This document shows positions 40,868-52,422 of a DNA stretch of 64,000 nucleotides, one piece after another. The notes below the pieces were generated by a model. It did not search any database, was not told the origin of the DNA, and worked only from the letters and a program-made list of their open reading frames with translations. This DNA is from Paractinoplanes polyasparticus (GTDB lineage: Bacteria > Actinomycetota > Actinomycetes > Mycobacteriales > Micromonosporaceae), in NCBI RefSeq assembly GCF_019710575.1, contig NZ_JAHWFK010000024.1:124001-188000 (forward strand), written 5' to 3'. Position 1 is the first letter of the stretch. Each line of letters begins with the position of its first letter. The translations under genes and the position numbers were made by a program.

Positions 40868-41950
40868 ATGACCCGCCTCACCCGCGCCGACCTCGACGGC
40901 CTGCCCGCCTATGTGCCCGGCCGCAGCCTGGCCGACCTGACCCGCGAGCTCGGCATCGCCGAGGCGATCAAGCTGGCCAGCAACGAGGTGCCGTACGGCC
41001 CGCTGCCCGGCGTGGTCGAGGCGGTCACCGACGCCATGCTGCACTCGCACCGCTACCCCGACATGGGCGCGACGGCCCTGCGGGACGCGCTGGCCGAGCG
41101 GCTCGGGGTCGCCACCGAGCGCATCGTGACCGGCTGCGGGTCGGTGGCGCTGGCCGAGATCCTGGTCAAGGCGACCTGCCTGCCGGGCGACGAGATCGTC
41201 TACTCGTGGCGCTCGTTCGAGGCCTACCCGATCATCTCGGCCGGGGTGGGCGCGACCAGCGTGCGGGTGCCGAACACGGACGGCCACGGGCACGACCTCG
41301 ACGCGATGGCCGGCGCGATCACCGACCGGACCCGGCTGGTGATCGTCTGCAACCCCAACAACCCCACCGGCACGAGCGTCCGCAAGGCCGAGCTCGACCG
41401 GTTCCTCGCCTCGGTGCCCTCCGACGTGCTTGTCGTGCTCGACGAGGCGTACCGCGAACTGGTGACCGACCCCGAGGTGCCGGACGGGCTGGAGACGTAC
41501 GGCGACCGGCCCAACGTTCTCGTGCTGCGCACCATGAGCAAGGCGTGGGGCCTGGCCGGCCTGCGGATGGGTTACCTGGTGGCCCAGCCCGAGGTGGCGG
41601 CGGCCATCCGCAAGGTGCTCACCCCGTTCTCGACCAGCCTGGTCGCGCAGGCCGCGGCGATCGCCGCGCTGGCCCAGGAGCAGGAGGTCCGCCGCCGTTG
41701 CGCCCTGGTCGTGGCCGAGCGTGACCGGGTGACCGAGGCGCTGCGGTCGATGGGCGCGGACGTGCCGTCCAGTCAGGCCAACTTCGTGTGGCTGCCGCTG
41801 GGCGACGGCGCGATCGCGTTCGGCCAGGTCTGCGAGTCGCGCGGAGTCATCGTCCGGCCGTTCCAGGGCGACGGCGTCCGCGTCACGATCGGCACGGCTG
41901 AGGAAAATGACGCCTTCCTCGCGGCGGCGGAAGTGGCCCTGAAGAGCTAA
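40868..41950 (+). CDS. HisC-type aromatic aminotransferase
   Basis: The 360-residue fold-type I PLP aminotransferase is of the histidinol-phosphate family. Visible motifs are [20 protein letters not shown] (PLP contact), LDEAYREL and the PLP lysine in [16 protein letters not shown]. HisC and the aromatic aminotransferase Pat are hard to separate by sequence. Its place just after hpd and the RDD genes suggests it makes 4-hydroxyphenylpyruvate from tyrosine, while histidine biosynthesis genes are absent here. Confidence 0.85.
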   Translation: MTRLTRADLDGLPAYVPGRSLADLTRELGIAEAIKLASNEVPYGPLPGVVEAVTDAMLHSHRYPDMGATALRDALAERLGVATERIVTGCGSVALAEILVKATCLPGDEIVYSWRSFEAYPIISAGVGATSVRVPNTDGHGHDLDAMAGAITDRTRLVIVCNPNNPTGTSVRKAELDRFLASVPSDVLVVLDEAYRELVTDPEVPDGLETYGDRPNVLVLRTMSKAWGLAGLRMGYLVAQPEVAAAIRKVLTPFSTSLVAQAAAIAALAQEQEVRRRCALVVAERDRVTEALRSMGADVPSSQANFVWLPLGDGAIAFGQVCESRGVIVRPFQGDGVRVTIGTAEENDAFLAAAEVALKS

Positions 41951-43164
41951 CCGATCAGTTGCGCCTCGGTCCGGTGGTGGTCCTCCTCGCTCAGCCGAGC
42001 GGGGAAGGTCCGCCGGCCGACGGTCACGATGACCGCGATCGCAACGACCGCGAAGCCGGCCGTGACCAGGGGCAGGACGCCCAGGTGGCCGGTGCGCATC
42101 ATCCGCTCGCCGAGGAAGGCTCCGCCGCCGATCCCGATCTGGAAGGCGACCACGTAGAGGGCCGAGGCCGCGTCCCGGGCCCGCGGCGCGATGCGCAGCG
42201 GGGCCGCAGCGAGCAGCACGGGGATGGCGGTGAAGGCGCCGCCCCACAACAGGGTCACGATCACGGTTGGCGCCAGGCCCAGCACCGGAGCGAGCAGCGC
42301 GACCGAGACGGCCAGCACGGCGAGCAGGCCGACGAGCATCGTGCCCGGCCGCCGGTCGACGAAGCGGCCCACCGCGTAGTTGGTGATCAGCCCGACAAAG
42401 CCGTACCCGAGCAGGAGCACACTCAGCCCGGCGCCCTCGAGCCCGGCGTCGCGCCGCACGAGGGGGGCGATGTACGTGTACGCCGAGAAGTGGCCGATCA
42501 CCAGTACGGCAGTGATCAGGCAGAGCAGCAGCACCTGCCGGTCCCGGCCGAGGGCGATCGCGGCGCGCAGTTGAGCCACCGGGCGCACGTTCAGGTCGTG
42601 CGGCCGCGGCGGCAGCTTGGGCAGCACCCTCATCAGCCCGATCACGCAGATCGCCCCGCCGGCGACCATCGCGCCCAGCGCCGTCCGCCAGCCCAGCCAC
42701 TGACCCAGCGCGGTGCCGAGCGGAACACCCAGCACGATCGCGAGCGAGTTGCCGACGAAGACCAGCGCGGTAGCCCTCCCGGCCTGCCCCGGCGGCGCCA
42801 GCCGGGCGGTGACCGGCCCGATCACCGACCAGAAGACGCCGTGGGCCAGCGCGCAGATCAGCCGGGCCAGCACCAGCACCAGAAAGGTCGGCGCGAAGGT
42901 GGCCGCCGCCTGCGACACCACGAAGATCGCCATCGTGATCGCCAGCAGCAGGTGGCGCGGCACCCGCATGGTCAGCGCGGTCAGCGGGATGGTGCTCACC
43001 GCGGCCACCACGGCGTAGCTGGTCAGCAGCAGGCCGACGTCGGATTCAGCCACGTCGAGCCCCACCGCGATCTCGGGCAGCAGCCCCACCGGAATGGTCT
43101 CCGCGGTCACGTAGAAGAACGAGGAGGCGCCGAGAACGGCCAGGGCCGGGCGGTTCAGTGTCAC
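41947..43164 (-). CDS. MFS transporter (drug or metabolite exporter, DHA1 type)
   Basis: The 405-residue, twelve-helix protein has the loop 2-3 region [11 protein letters not shown] and motif C-like [23 protein letters not shown], typical of AraJ/sugar-efflux members of DHA1. GTG 43164 was chosen. It is divergent from a ROK regulator over 50 bp that contain a perfect palindrome, so export is probably controlled by a sugar-like signal. Confidence 0.85.
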   Translation of the reverse strand: MTLNRPALAVLGASSFFYVTAETIPVGLLPEIAVGLDVAESDVGLLLTSYAVVAAVSTIPLTALTMRVPRHLLLAITMAIFVVSQAAATFAPTFLVLVLARLICALAHGVFWSVIGPVTARLAPPGQAGRATALVFVGNSLAIVLGVPLGTALGQWLGWRTALGAMVAGGAICVIGLMRVLPKLPPRPHDLNVRPVAQLRAAIALGRDRQVLLLCLITAVLVIGHFSAYTYIAPLVRRDAGLEGAGLSVLLLGYGFVGLITNYAVGRFVDRRPGTMLVGLLAVLAVSVALLAPVLGLAPTVIVTLLWGGAFTAIPVLLAAAPLRIAPRARDAASALYVVAFQIGIGGGAFLGERMMRTGHLGVLPLVTAGFAVVAIAVIVTVGRRTFPARLSEEDHHRTEAQLIG

Positions 43165-43177
43165 CTTCGCAGAATAA

Positions 43178-43192
43178 GCTCTGATCCAGAGC
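43178..43192. promoter_or_regulatory. Palindromic operator between MFS and ROK genes
   Basis: GCTCTG-ATC-CAGAGC, a perfect 6-3-6 palindrome centred in the 50-bp divergent region. It is placed to control both genes and most likely is bound by the adjacent ROK protein. Confidence 0.6.
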
Positions 43193-43214
43193 AAAAGAAG
43201 AGGAGCGACCGACT

Positions 43215-44324
43215 GTGACGCGCACGACCGAACTGCTCGGGGTGGTCCACGCCCATCCCGGTGTCACCCGGGCCGATGCCGCGCGCCACCTGGGCATAGG
43301 CACCGGCGCTGCCACCGAGTTGGTCGCCCGCCTCACCCAGGCGTCCCTGCTGGCCGAGGCCCCGGCCGCCCGCAGCGGCGCCCGCGGCCGCCCGACCACC
43401 GCGCTGGTCGCCCACCCGTCCGGCCCGGTCGTGCTGGCCGCGCAGATCACCCACCGCGCCTGGCGGCTCGACACGGTCGAACTGGGCGGCCAAGTCGTAG
43501 CGACCGTCTCCGCCGGCCACTCGGGCAGCGCGTGGCCCGACGTGGTCGCCGGCGTGACCAGCGGAATCAAGCGGATGCGCGAGACGTACGGCGCAAGGGT
43601 GCGCGCCCTGGGCATCGCCGCCCCCGGCCCCGTCACATCGGACCGGCGACTGGACGCCACGACCTCGGGCTGGCACGACGTCGACCTGCACGACCTGTGG
43701 CCCGAAGCGCCACTGCTGGTCGCCGGCAACGACGCCAGCCTGGCCGCCACCGCCGAATCAGCCCGCGGCGCTGCCGCCGGCGCCGCGGTCGCCCTGCACC
43801 TGCTCATCGAATACGGCCTGGGCGGCGCGGTGGTCGATCACGGCCGCCTGGTGATCGGCGCCCACGGTGCGAGCGGCGAGTTCGGCCACATGCCCTTCGG
43901 CGACCCCGCAGTCATCTGCCCGTGCGGAGCCCGCGGCTGCTGGGGCACCGCCGTGGACGGCACGGCCCTGGCCCGCCACCTCGGCCAGCCCTCGCCGGCC
44001 GATCCAGTCTCGTACGCGAAAGCTGTGATCGCTTCCCCCGCTCCCGCCGAACGGGCCGCCGTAGCGATGGCCGCCGCCGCCCTGGGCCGGGGAATCGCCG
44101 GCCTGGTCAATGGCCTGGACGCCGACCTGGTGGTTCTGGGCAGCATCGCCGCCGACCTGCTGGCCGCTGCCCCCGCCGAACTCCACGCGGCCTACCAGTC
44201 AGGCTTGATGGCAATCCGCCGCAGTTCCCCACCCCCGCTGCTACCCGCCGCCCTCGGCGCCGACGGCCCGATAGCGGGCGCCGCCGAAGCCGCTTGGAGC
44301 ACGTTGCTCCGTCAACTCGCCTGA
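43215..44324 (+). CDS. ROK-family transcriptional regulator
   Basis: The 369-residue protein has an N-terminal winged helix (HPGVTRADAARHLGIGTGAATELVARLT) and a ROK domain with GEFGHMPFG and the complete zinc motif CPCGARGCWGT, which the csnR product lacks. It probably represses the divergent transporter gene and itself through the palindrome between them. Effector unknown, likely a sugar or sugar phosphate. Confidence 0.88.
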   Translation: MTRTTELLGVVHAHPGVTRADAARHLGIGTGAATELVARLTQASLLAEAPAARSGARGRPTTALVAHPSGPVVLAAQITHRAWRLDTVELGGQVVATVSAGHSGSAWPDVVAGVTSGIKRMRETYGARVRALGIAAPGPVTSDRRLDATTSGWHDVDLHDLWPEAPLLVAGNDASLAATAESARGAAAGAAVALHLLIEYGLGGAVVDHGRLVIGAHGASGEFGHMPFGDPAVICPCGARGCWGTAVDGTALARHLGQPSPADPVSYAKAVIASPAPAERAAVAMAAAALGRGIAGLVNGLDADLVVLGSIAADLLAAAPAELHAAYQSGLMAIRRSSPPPLLPAALGADGPIAGAAEAAWSTLLRQLA

Positions 44325-44459
44325 GGCCCGTCGACAAGACGCTAGGGGCGCCTCAACGCCGGGGATCCGGTACTTCTTCACATCCGCTGACACCTGAGCA
44401 GCCTGGCGGCCGGCTGGCTGTGCGATCGGTTCCAGGAAATCGTCTCGATCGACCAGCGC

Positions 44460-44600
44460 TCAGGGGATGAGGGCCAGCTTGCCGGAGGCGTGTCCGGCCT
44501 GGCCGCCGCGGTGGGCTTCGGCGGTTTGGGCCAGGGGATAGGTGGCGGCGACGACGACACGCAGTTTCACGGCCGTATCCCGTGGCCCTGCCCACCGTCG
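44460..44600 (-). pseudogene. C-terminal remnant of a zinc-type/quinone oxidoreductase
   Basis: Reading the minus strand gives a fragment with VVVAATYPLAQTAEAHRGGQ and ASGKLALIP before a TGA at 44460-44462, the usual ending of NADP-dependent quinone oxidoreductases. There is no start or Rossmann domain: the frame degenerates upstream of about 44600. The rest of 44325-44669 holds nothing else I can support. Confidence 0.6.
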
Positions 44601-44669
44601 ATGTCACCGTCGGCTCGACGAGGACGCGTCGTCCCGATTGCTTCGCGGTCAGGTGCGCGCCGCCGCCGG

Positions 44670-45182
44670 TCAGGCGGCGCAGTAGCCGGCGACGGGGCTC
44701 AGCCACTCCTTGAACTGGCCCTCGATGGTCGAGTTGAGGACCTTCAGGGTGGTCGCCTTCTTGATGTACGCCTTGTTGGCCGCGCTCGCGTCGACCTTCG
44801 CGGCCGATGTCAGGCCGGCCGCCTTGAACTCGGGGTTCTGCGCCGCGGCGGTCTCCTTGCGGATCTTCGCGGCCACCTGCTTGAGCTCGGTCACCGCAGT
44901 GGCCTGGGCCTTGGTGGCCTCGGCGGTCTGCTTGGCCTCGCGGTAGGTGATCATCTTGCCCATCGCGGCGCCGAAGTCGCGCAGCTCAACGGTGTAGAGG
45001 CTCTGGAGCTTGCTGCAGACGACCTTGGTGTTGGCCGTGTAGTCCGGCGGGGGCGGGCTGCTCGGGGCGGTGCTCGCGGGAGTGGCCTCGGGGGCTGCCC
45101 CGGTGCTCTCAGCGTCGCTGTCGCAGGCGGCGCCGGTCAGCATGACGCTGCCGGCCAGCACGGCCAGGAGGGCGCGTCGCAT
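44670..45182 (-). CDS. Exported lipoprotein, helical, unknown
   Basis: ATG 45182 gives a type II signal peptide ending in the lipobox LTGAAC (Cys20), a Ser/Pro-rich linker, and a helical Ala/Lys-rich domain of about 120 residues with a Cys pair (VVCSKL and GYCAA at the end) that may be bonded. 170 residues in all. Family not recognised. Confidence 0.7.
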   Translation of the reverse strand: MRRALLAVLAGSVMLTGAACDSDAESTGAAPEATPASTAPSSPPPPDYTANTKVVCSKLQSLYTVELRDFGAAMGKMITYREAKQTAEATKAQATAVTELKQVAAKIRKETAAAQNPEFKAAGLTSAAKVDASAANKAYIKKATTLKVLNSTIEGQFKEWLSPVAGYCAA

Positions 45183-45482
45183 GGGGTGATCCTGTTCAGT
45201 CGGGGACGGGGGCACGCTCCGCCGACGGTACGTTCCGGCTGCCACATCGTCCAACCCACAGTCATCGCCGGGATACGAGCCGCCCGCCCGGGCCTGGGAA
45301 CCCGGGCGGGCCGCACATCCCCCGTATCTCGAGCGACCGCCGCACCGAGCTGGGGCGATGTGGATACATCCCCGGTGCGGCGGCCCTGGTCAAGGGTCGC
45401 GGACCACGCTGTCGTCCGGCTCTCGTTCCGCTCTCACGACCTCGGCTAGGCTCGATGCCTCACCGAGGCTGTGGGGGACGGC
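45183..45482. other. Intergenic region before the AfsR-type regulator gene
   Basis: About 300 bp divergent region with no credible gene. A short inverted repeat CCTCGG/CCGAGG (45440-45445/45463-45468) sits just before the regulator's start and could affect its translation or be bound by a regulator. Confidence 0.4.
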
Positions 45483-48461
45483 ATGCGGTATCGCATCCTC
45501 GGGCCACTGTCCGTCACCGTCGACGGGCGGGACGTCGCGATCACAGCGGGCCGTGATCGCATTGTGCTGGCCATGCTGCTGCTTCACCCGGGTCGCGTAC
45601 TCGGCGTCGGCGCCCTTGCCGAAGCGGTCTGGGGCGCGGATCCACCCGCGACGGCCCGCGGCCAGCTGCAGACCTGTGTGTCCCGTTTGCGGCGGTCTCT
45701 TCCGACGGGGGCGATCCGCAGCGACCCGGCCGGCTACAGCCTCACGCCGGGCTCGGGTGAGCTCGATGCCGCCGAGTTCGGCCGGTTGGTGACCGAGGCG
45801 CGGGCCCGGAACGATCCGAGGCTCTATCGGCAGGCGCTCGACCTCTGGCACGGCGACGCGGCCGCCGGCATCGAGGCGCACGCCGTACGCCTGGCCGCCG
45901 CCGTCCTCGACCAGGAGCATGTGGCCGCCGTCGAGAGCTGGGCCGAGCTCGAGATGGCCGCCGGGCTCGAGCGGGATCCGACCGGTGAGCTGGCCGCCGC
46001 GGTCGACCGCTTCCCGCTGCAGGAGGGGCTGAGCGGCCTGCTCATGCGGGCGTTGCACCGGTCCGGACGGCAGGCCGACGCGCTCGCCGAATACCGGCGG
46101 GTCCGGCTTGCGCTGCGCGACGAATTGGGCCTCGACCCCGGCCGCGAGCTCCAGCAACTGCACACGGCAATCCTGACCGGTCAGCTCCCGGCGCCGTCGG
46201 TGTCCGGCGCGGTGATCCGCTGCCTTCCGCGTACGGTCGGCGACTTCACCGGCCGGATCGAGGAGGTCCGCCGGCTGGTCACCGCCATCGACCTTTCCGC
46301 GGCGGACGGTCCGACGGTGGCCGTGATCGACGGGATGGCCGGCAGCGGCAAGACCACGCTGGCTCTGCACGTGGCCGCGCTGCTCGGCGACCGTTACCCC
46401 GCGCACCTCTTCGTCGACCTGCACGGCCACGACGCCGAGCAGCCGCTCGATCCGGCGGCCGCGCTGCTCGTGCTGCTGCGCCAGCTCGGGGTCGAGACCG
46501 AACGCATCCCGTCCGCCCTGGTCGACCGGATCGGCCTGTGGCGCACCGAGCTGGCCCGGCGCCGGGCTCTGATCCTGTTCGACAACGCTGCCTCAAGTGC
46601 GCAGCTGGCCGACCTGCTGCCGACCGCGCCGGGCAGCCTGGCCCTGGTCACCGGGCGGCGGCGGCTCCTCGGCCTGGACGGCGTCCACCCGGTGTCGCTG
46701 TCCGTGCTGACCCCGGACGAGGCGGTCACCCTGCTGGCCCGGATAGCCGGCGCCCGGGTCTGGGCCGAGCCCCAGGCGGGCGCCGAGGTGGTGCGCCGGT
46801 GCGGCTGCCTGCCGCTGGCGATCCGGATCGCCGGTTCGCGACTGGCCCACCGCCCGCGCTGGCGGGTCGCCGATCTGGTGCGCCGCCTCGGCGAGTCGGC
46901 CCTGCCCGAGCTGGCAGCGGAGGATCGGTCGGTGGCGAGCGCGTTCGCGGTGTCCTACGAGCAACTTCCGGAACCCGCCCGACGAGTGTTCCGCCTGCTC
47001 GGGATCAACCCGGCCAACGAGTTCGACGCCATAACCGCGGCTGCTCTCACCGGGCTGCCGCTGCCGGAGGCGCAGGACCAGCTGGACGACCTGGTCGACG
47101 TGCACCTGGTCGACGAGCCCGAGCCGGGCGTCTACCGACTGCACGACCTGCTGCGGGAGTACGCGGCCGCGCTGGCCGCCGAGCTCCCGCCGCCGGTTCG
47201 TGTCGAGGCGCTCCGCGGACTGCTCGACCAGCAACTGAACGCGGCCGCGGCGACCAACCTGCCGGTCTATCGGGAGGCGGTCGAGCGCGACATCGGCCGG
47301 CTCACGCCGTTGCGGCGTGACCTGCTCGACGCGGTGACCGATCCGTACGCCCGGCTGGAACGCGAGCAGCCCCGCCTGAGCGACTATGTCGACGCGGCCG
47401 CTCTCGTGCCCGAACTCGCGCACTTCACCTGGCGGCTGGCCCGGGCCGCCTGGCGTCAGCTCTTCATGCGGGGCTATCTCGACGACGTCTACCGGATGAA
47501 CCTGCGCGCCCTGAAGGTCCTCGAACGTGCGGATGACCGCGCGGCGACCGCGACGGTGCTCAACTATCTGGCCTCGGTGCATTACCGGCACTCCCGGATG
47601 GACGAGGCGACCCGGCTGCTCGAGCAGTGCATCGCCCTGCGCCGGCAGATGGACGACCAGCACGCCCTGGCCTCGGTGGAGATCAACCTGGCCGTCGTGC
47701 ATTCCGATTCGGGACGGTGGCGGAGGAGCATCGAGCTTGCCCTCGGAGTGCGCCGGACGGTCACGGTGAAGCACGGCCGCGACGACCTCAACGTCCTGGC
47801 CAACAACTATCAGCGGCTCGGCCTCTACCGAGAGGCGTTGCGCTACCACCGCCTGCGCCTGATGGCCCAGCTCGACATCCGCGAGCCCACCAAGCTGGGC
47901 GACACGCTGCTCAACATCGCCGTGATCAAGCATCAACTGGGCGAAGTGAGCGTGGCTGTCGCGTGCCGCCAGGTACGGGTGGCGCTGCGTCTGACGCAGC
48001 GGGCGGGCCACCTGCACGGGGAGGCGGAGGCGCAGCATGCGCTGGCGTTGCTGCTCGCCTCGGCGGGCCGCCCGGCCGAGGCGGTGAACGCTCACCAACA
48101 GGCCCTCAAGATCGCCGAACAGATGCGCAACCGTGAGCAGGAGTCGAGGATGCGCTGCGGCCTGGGCACGACACTGCTGCTCACCGGCGATGTCACGGGC
48201 GCCCGGGCCATGTTCGAGCAGGCCTTGCGAGCCGCTCACGAGTCGCGCGTGCCGCACTCGATCGCGGTGGCCCAGGCCCGGCTGGGTGACTCCCTCATCG
48301 GCCACGACGAGGCCGAGGCCCGGCGGCTGCTCGAACAGGCCGCGACCAGTCTGGCCGCCCTCGAGGCCCCGGAACTGCACGACGTCGAGAAGTCCCTGGC
48401 CGCCCTGCGTGCCGAGGATCATCTGCGGTCCGGCGCGGTCGGAGGGACGATGGAGCGGTGA
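45483..48461 (+). CDS. AfsR/SARP-type regulator with NB-ARC and TPR domains
   Basis: The 992-residue protein has an OmpR-like winged helix at the N-terminus ([20 protein letters not shown]), a bacterial transcriptional activation domain, an STAND/NB-ARC ATPase with Walker [10 protein letters not shown] (near residue 283) and Walker B ALILFDNA, then C-terminal TPRs. This is the AfsR layout of antibiotic and development regulators. Start ATG 45483, or GTG 45471 four codons earlier. Its stop overlaps the fumC start (GTGA), an unusual partner for such a regulator. The target genes are unknown. Confidence 0.88.
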   Translation: MRYRILGPLSVTVDGRDVAITAGRDRIVLAMLLLHPGRVLGVGALAEAVWGADPPATARGQLQTCVSRLRRSLPTGAIRSDPAGYSLTPGSGELDAAEFGRLVTEARARNDPRLYRQALDLWHGDAAAGIEAHAVRLAAAVLDQEHVAAVESWAELEMAAGLERDPTGELAAAVDRFPLQEGLSGLLMRALHRSGRQADALAEYRRVRLALRDELGLDPGRELQQLHTAILTGQLPAPSVSGAVIRCLPRTVGDFTGRIEEVRRLVTAIDLSAADGPTVAVIDGMAGSGKTTLALHVAALLGDRYPAHLFVDLHGHDAEQPLDPAAALLVLLRQLGVETERIPSALVDRIGLWRTELARRRALILFDNAASSAQLADLLPTAPGSLALVTGRRRLLGLDGVHPVSLSVLTPDEAVTLLARIAGARVWAEPQAGAEVVRRCGCLPLAIRIAGSRLAHRPRWRVADLVRRLGESALPELAAEDRSVASAFAVSYEQLPEPARRVFRLLGINPANEFDAITAAALTGLPLPEAQDQLDDLVDVHLVDEPEPGVYRLHDLLREYAAALAAELPPPVRVEALRGLLDQQLNAAAATNLPVYREAVERDIGRLTPLRRDLLDAVTDPYARLEREQPRLSDYVDAAALVPELAHFTWRLARAAWRQLFMRGYLDDVYRMNLRALKVLERADDRAATATVLNYLASVHYRHSRMDEATRLLEQCIALRRQMDDQHALASVEINLAVVHSDSGRWRRSIELALGVRRTVTVKHGRDDLNVLANNYQRLGLYREALRYHRLRLMAQLDIREPTKLGDTLLNIAVIKHQLGEVSVAVACRQVRVALRLTQRAGHLHGEAEAQHALALLLASAGRPAEAVNAHQQALKIAEQMRNREQESRMRCGLGTTLLLTGDVTGARAMFEQALRAAHESRVPHSIAVAQARLGDSLIGHDEAEARRLLEQAATSLAALEAPELHDVEKSLAALRAEDHLRSGAVGGTMER

Positions 48462-49855
48462 CTACTGACGCGAGCGGTTACCGGATCGAGAAGGACACGA
48501 TGGGCGAGGTCCGGGTGCCGGCCGACGCCCTCTGGCGGGCGCAGACCCAGCGGGCGGTCGAGAACTTCCCCATCTCGGGCCGCGGCCTCGAGCCCGCCCA
48601 CATCAAGGCGCTGGCCCAGATCAAGGGCGCGGCCGCGCAGGTCAACGCGGCGCTCGGCGTGCTCGACGACGACCTGGCCCAGGCCATCGCCAAGGCCGCC
48701 GCGCACGTGGCCGAGGGCGGCTACGACGACCAGTTCCCGATCGACGTCTTCCAGACCGGTTCGGGCACCTCGTCCAACATGAACGCCAACGAGGTCATCG
48801 CCACCCTGGCCGCCCGCGAGCTGGGCCGTCCGGTGCACCCGAACGACCACGTCAACGCGTCGCAGTCCAGCAACGACGTCTTCCCCTCGTCGATCCACCT
48901 GGCCGCGACCGAGGCGGTCACCAGCGAGCTGATCCCGGCCCTGGAACACCTCGGTTCGGCGCTGCTCGAGAAGGCCGAGGCCTGGTCCGAGGTGGTCAAG
49001 AGCGGGCGCACCCACCTGATGGACGCCACGCCGGTCACCCTGGGGCAGGAATTCTCCGGGTACGCGCGACAGGTCGCCAACGGCATCGAGCGGCTCACCG
49101 CCACCCTGCCGCGCCTCGGCGAACTGCCCCTGGGCGGCACCGCGGTCGGCACCGGCGTGAACACCCCGCCCGGCTTCGCCCCGGCCGTGATCGAGCGGCT
49201 GCGCCAGAGCACCGGCCTGCCCGTCACCGAAGCCCGCGACCATTTCGAGGCCCAGGGCGCCCGCGACGCGCTGGTCGAGGCGTCCGGTCAGCTCAAGGTC
49301 ATCGCCGTCGGGCTCTACAAGATCGTGAACGACATCCGCTGGATGGGCTCGGGTCCGCGGGCCGGCCTGCGCGAGCTGCGCCTGCGCGACCTGCAGCCGG
49401 GCTCGTCGATCATGCCCGGCAAGGTGAATCCGGTCGTGCCCGAGGCGGTCCGCCAGGTCTGCGCCCAGGTGATCGGCAACGACGCCACGGTGTCCTTCGC
49501 CGGCTCGCAGGGCGACTTCGAGCTCAACGTGATGCTGCCGGTGATGGCGCGCAACGTGCTGGAATCGATCCGGTTGCTGGCCAACTCGGCGCGGCTGCTG
49601 GCCGACCGCTGCATCGCCGGCCTCGAACCGAACGTCGAGGTCGCCCTGGCGTACGCGGAAGGCTCGCCCTCGATCGTCACCCCGCTCAACCGGTACCTGG
49701 GCTACGACGAGGCCGCCGCGATCGCCAAGGCCGCCCTCGCCTCGAACCGGACGATCCGGGAGGTCGTGGTCGAGCGGGGCCACCTGCAGAGCGGCAAGCT
49801 GACCGAACAGCAGCTCGACGAGGCTCTGGATGTCCTGAGGATGACGCGTCCCTAG
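48458..49855 (+). CDS. fumC: Class II fumarate hydratase
   Basis: The oxygen-stable fumarase of the TCA cycle. The 465-residue protein has [35 protein letters not shown] and the family signature [11 protein letters not shown] (near residue 316). GTG start overlaps the regulator gene by four bases. The organism also has a class I enzyme at 34.7-36.4 kb. Confidence 0.96.
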   Translation: MTTDASGYRIEKDTMGEVRVPADALWRAQTQRAVENFPISGRGLEPAHIKALAQIKGAAAQVNAALGVLDDDLAQAIAKAAAHVAEGGYDDQFPIDVFQTGSGTSSNMNANEVIATLAARELGRPVHPNDHVNASQSSNDVFPSSIHLAATEAVTSELIPALEHLGSALLEKAEAWSEVVKSGRTHLMDATPVTLGQEFSGYARQVANGIERLTATLPRLGELPLGGTAVGTGVNTPPGFAPAVIERLRQSTGLPVTEARDHFEAQGARDALVEASGQLKVIAVGLYKIVNDIRWMGSGPRAGLRELRLRDLQPGSSIMPGKVNPVVPEAVRQVCAQVIGNDATVSFAGSQGDFELNVMLPVMARNVLESIRLLANSARLLADRCIAGLEPNVEVALAYAEGSPSIVTPLNRYLGYDEAAAIAKAALASNRTIREVVVERGHLQSGKLTEQQLDEALDVLRMTRP

Positions 49856-49884
49856 CAATTTCCCAGTGCCGGTAGTCTTGTGCG

Positions 49885-51297
49885 GTGAGTTTGCGCTTGT
49901 ACGACACCGCGACCCGATCGGTCCGGGACTTCGTCCCGATGACGCCTGGCCAGGTCGGTATCTACCTGTGTGGGCTCACCGTGCAGTCCAGGCCACACAT
50001 CGGTCACCTGCGGTCCGCGGTGAACTACGACGTGCTGCGCCGCTGGCTGCTCCACACCAACTACGAGGTCACCTTCGTCCGCAACGTCACCGATGTCGAC
50101 GACAAGATCCTCGAGAAGTCGCACTCGACGGGCCGCCCGTTCTGGTCCATCGCGTACGAGAACAGGCTGGCCCTCGACGCCGACTACCGCGCGCTCAACG
50201 TGCTGCCGCCGACGTACGAGCCGCTCGCCACGGGCCACATCCCCGAGATGCACGAGCTGATCACCGAGCTGATCCGCACCGACCACGCCTACCCGGCGGC
50301 CGGCGGCACCGGCGACGTGTATTTCGACGTGCGTTCGTACGCGCAGTACGGCGCCCTGTCCGGCCAGAACCCCGACGACATGCGCCCGCCGAGCGACGGC
50401 GGCGAGCCCGACAAGCGCGACTACCGCGATTTCGCTCTGTGGAAGGGCGTCAAGGCCGACGAACCGGCCGATGCCTCGTGGCCGTCGCCGTGGGGTCAGG
50501 GCCGTCCGGGCTGGCACATCGAGTGCTCCGCGATGGCGCGCCGCTACCTCGGTGACGAGTTCGACATTCACGGCGGCGGGCTCGACCTCACGTTCCCCCA
50601 CCACGAGAACGAGATCGCCCAGTCCCGCTCGGCCGGGCTGCCGTTCGCCCGTCACTGGGTGCACCACGCGCTGCTCAACCTGGGCGAGGCCAAGATGAGC
50701 AAGTCGCTCGGCAACGTCATCGACCTCGCTTCCGTACGGGAACAGGGCATCCGCCCGGTCGAGCTGCGTTACTACCTGGGCACCCCGCACTACCGCTCCC
50801 GCATCGACTACTCCGACGAGTCGCTGCGCGAGGCGGCGGTGGCCTACCGCCGGATCGAGGGCTTCGTGCAGCGTGCCCTCGAGGTCGTCGGCCCCGGCCG
50901 CCCCAAGGACGTGCCGCCGGCGTTCGCCCAGGCCATGAACGACGACCTCAACACGTCGGCCGCGCTGGCAGTCGTCCACGACTGCATCCGCGAGGGCAAC
51001 ACCGCGCTCGCCGCCGGCGACGAGGCTGGCATCCGCGGCGCGCTGACCGCCGTCCGCGCGATGCTGGGCGTGCTCGGCCTCGACCCGCTCGACGGGATGT
51101 GGACCGGCGACGCGCCCCAGCACGACCTCAAGCCGGTGGTCGACTCGCTGGTCAAGCTCGCGCTCGAGCAGCGTACGCAGGCGCGGGCACGCAAGGACTG
51201 GGCGGCGGCCGACTCGGTCCGCGACCAGCTCAAGAACGCGGGAATTCAGGTGGAGGACACTCCGGCCGGGCCGCGCTGGACGGTAGGAGAGCACTGA
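49885..51297 (+). CDS. cysS: Cysteinyl-tRNA synthetase
   Basis: Class I synthetase, 470 residues. HIGH is PHIGH (38-41), the zinc-binding Cys/His set includes Cys29 and HIECSAMARR, and KMSKS is in AKMSKSLGN near residue 270. It attaches cysteine to tRNA-Cys in the cytoplasm. Its stop overlaps the rlmB start (TGATG), the conserved actinobacterial pair. Confidence 0.97.
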   Translation: MSLRLYDTATRSVRDFVPMTPGQVGIYLCGLTVQSRPHIGHLRSAVNYDVLRRWLLHTNYEVTFVRNVTDVDDKILEKSHSTGRPFWSIAYENRLALDADYRALNVLPPTYEPLATGHIPEMHELITELIRTDHAYPAAGGTGDVYFDVRSYAQYGALSGQNPDDMRPPSDGGEPDKRDYRDFALWKGVKADEPADASWPSPWGQGRPGWHIECSAMARRYLGDEFDIHGGGLDLTFPHHENEIAQSRSAGLPFARHWVHHALLNLGEAKMSKSLGNVIDLASVREQGIRPVELRYYLGTPHYRSRIDYSDESLREAAVAYRRIEGFVQRALEVVGPGRPKDVPPAFAQAMNDDLNTSAALAVVHDCIREGNTALAAGDEAGIRGALTAVRAMLGVLGLDPLDGMWTGDAPQHDLKPVVDSLVKLALEQRTQARARKDWAAADSVRDQLKNAGIQVEDTPAGPRWTVGEH

Positions 51298-52415
51298 TGC
51301 CAGGAAATTCGCGCAACGTGAGCAAGCGGACCGTGTCGAAGAAGGGTGCCCCCGCAGGCTCGGGCGGCAAGAACCGGTCGGGCCTCAAGGGCCGCGGCAA
51401 GACCCTCCCGGCCGACGAGCGTCCGTGGCACAAGGGCTACTCGGGCACCGAGAAGCTGCCCGACAAGACGGCCCGCAAGCAGGACAAGGAGCGCCGCGCG
51501 GCGGCCGCTGAGGGGCGTGCCCCCAAGGTCGGCGTCCCCGGCAGCAAGGACACCACCTGGGGCCGGGGCGGCGGCCGGGCGTACGGGAAGCAGGCCCCGC
51601 AGCGGGGCAAGGTCCCCGGCCGCGGCGGCCCGCGGGTCGCGCCGGGCCGGCGTTCCAACCCCACCAAAGAGGGCCCCGAGCTGCTGCTCGGCCGCAATCC
51701 TGTGGTCGAAGCGCTGCGCGCCGCGGTGCCGGCCACGGCCCTGTACGTGGCCCAGGGCATCGACATCGACGACCGGATCAACGAGATCATCCGCACCGCC
51801 GGCGACCGCGGCATCCCGATCCTCGAAATCGGGCGCAACGAGCTCGACCGGATGACCGGCGGCGTCCTGCACCAGGGCATCGGTCTGCAGGTTCCGCCGT
51901 TCGCGTACGAGAATTTCGACGACCTGGTCGCGGCCGCGCTCGAGCAGACCGCCCCGCTGCTGGTCGCGCTGGACGGCGTGACCGACCCTCGCAACGTCGG
52001 CGCGGTCATCCGCTCCGTCGCGGCCTTCGGCGGCCACGGCGTCTTCATGACCGAGCGCCGCGCCGCCGGCATCACCGCGACCGCCTGGCGCACCAGCGCC
52101 GGCGCGGCCGCCCGCGTGCCGGTCTCCCAGGTCGTCAACCTGACCCGCGCGATCAAGACGGCGCAGCAGGCCGGCTTCACCGCGATCGGGCTGGACGCCG
52201 ACGGCGAGACCGACCTCTACAACCTGGAAGCCGCGATCGGCCCGCTGCTGGTGGTCGTCGGCTCCGAGGGCCGCGGCCTGTCCCGCCTGGTCGGCGAGAC
52301 GTGCGACCTGCGAGTCAGCATCCCGATGGCCTCCGACGTCGAATCCCTCAACGCCAGCGTCGCCGCCGCGGTGACCCTGGCCGAGGTTTCCCGCCGCCGC
52401 ACGTACGGTCAGTGA
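51297..52415 (+). CDS. rlmB: SpoU/TrmH-family rRNA 2'-O-methyltransferase
   Basis: A basic, Gly/Lys/Arg-rich N-terminal extension of about 120 residues precedes the L30e-like substrate-binding domain (LLLGRNPVVEALRA) and the SPOUT domain with DGVTDPRNVGAVIRS, GSEGRGLS and the knot motif IPMASDVESLNASVAAAV. The family methylates 23S rRNA guanosine 2251 or a nearby ribose. The extension is common in actinobacterial orthologues and probably binds RNA. 372 residues. A strong terminator follows. Confidence 0.92.
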   Translation: MPGNSRNVSKRTVSKKGAPAGSGGKNRSGLKGRGKTLPADERPWHKGYSGTEKLPDKTARKQDKERRAAAAEGRAPKVGVPGSKDTTWGRGGGRAYGKQAPQRGKVPGRGGPRVAPGRRSNPTKEGPELLLGRNPVVEALRAAVPATALYVAQGIDIDDRINEIIRTAGDRGIPILEIGRNELDRMTGGVLHQGIGLQVPPFAYENFDDLVAAALEQTAPLLVALDGVTDPRNVGAVIRSVAAFGGHGVFMTERRAAGITATAWRTSAGAAARVPVSQVVNLTRAIKTAQQAGFTAIGLDADGETDLYNLEAAIGPLLVVVGSEGRGLSRLVGETCDLRVSIPMASDVESLNASVAAAVTLAEVSRRRTYGQ

Positions 52416-52422
52416 CATAGAG

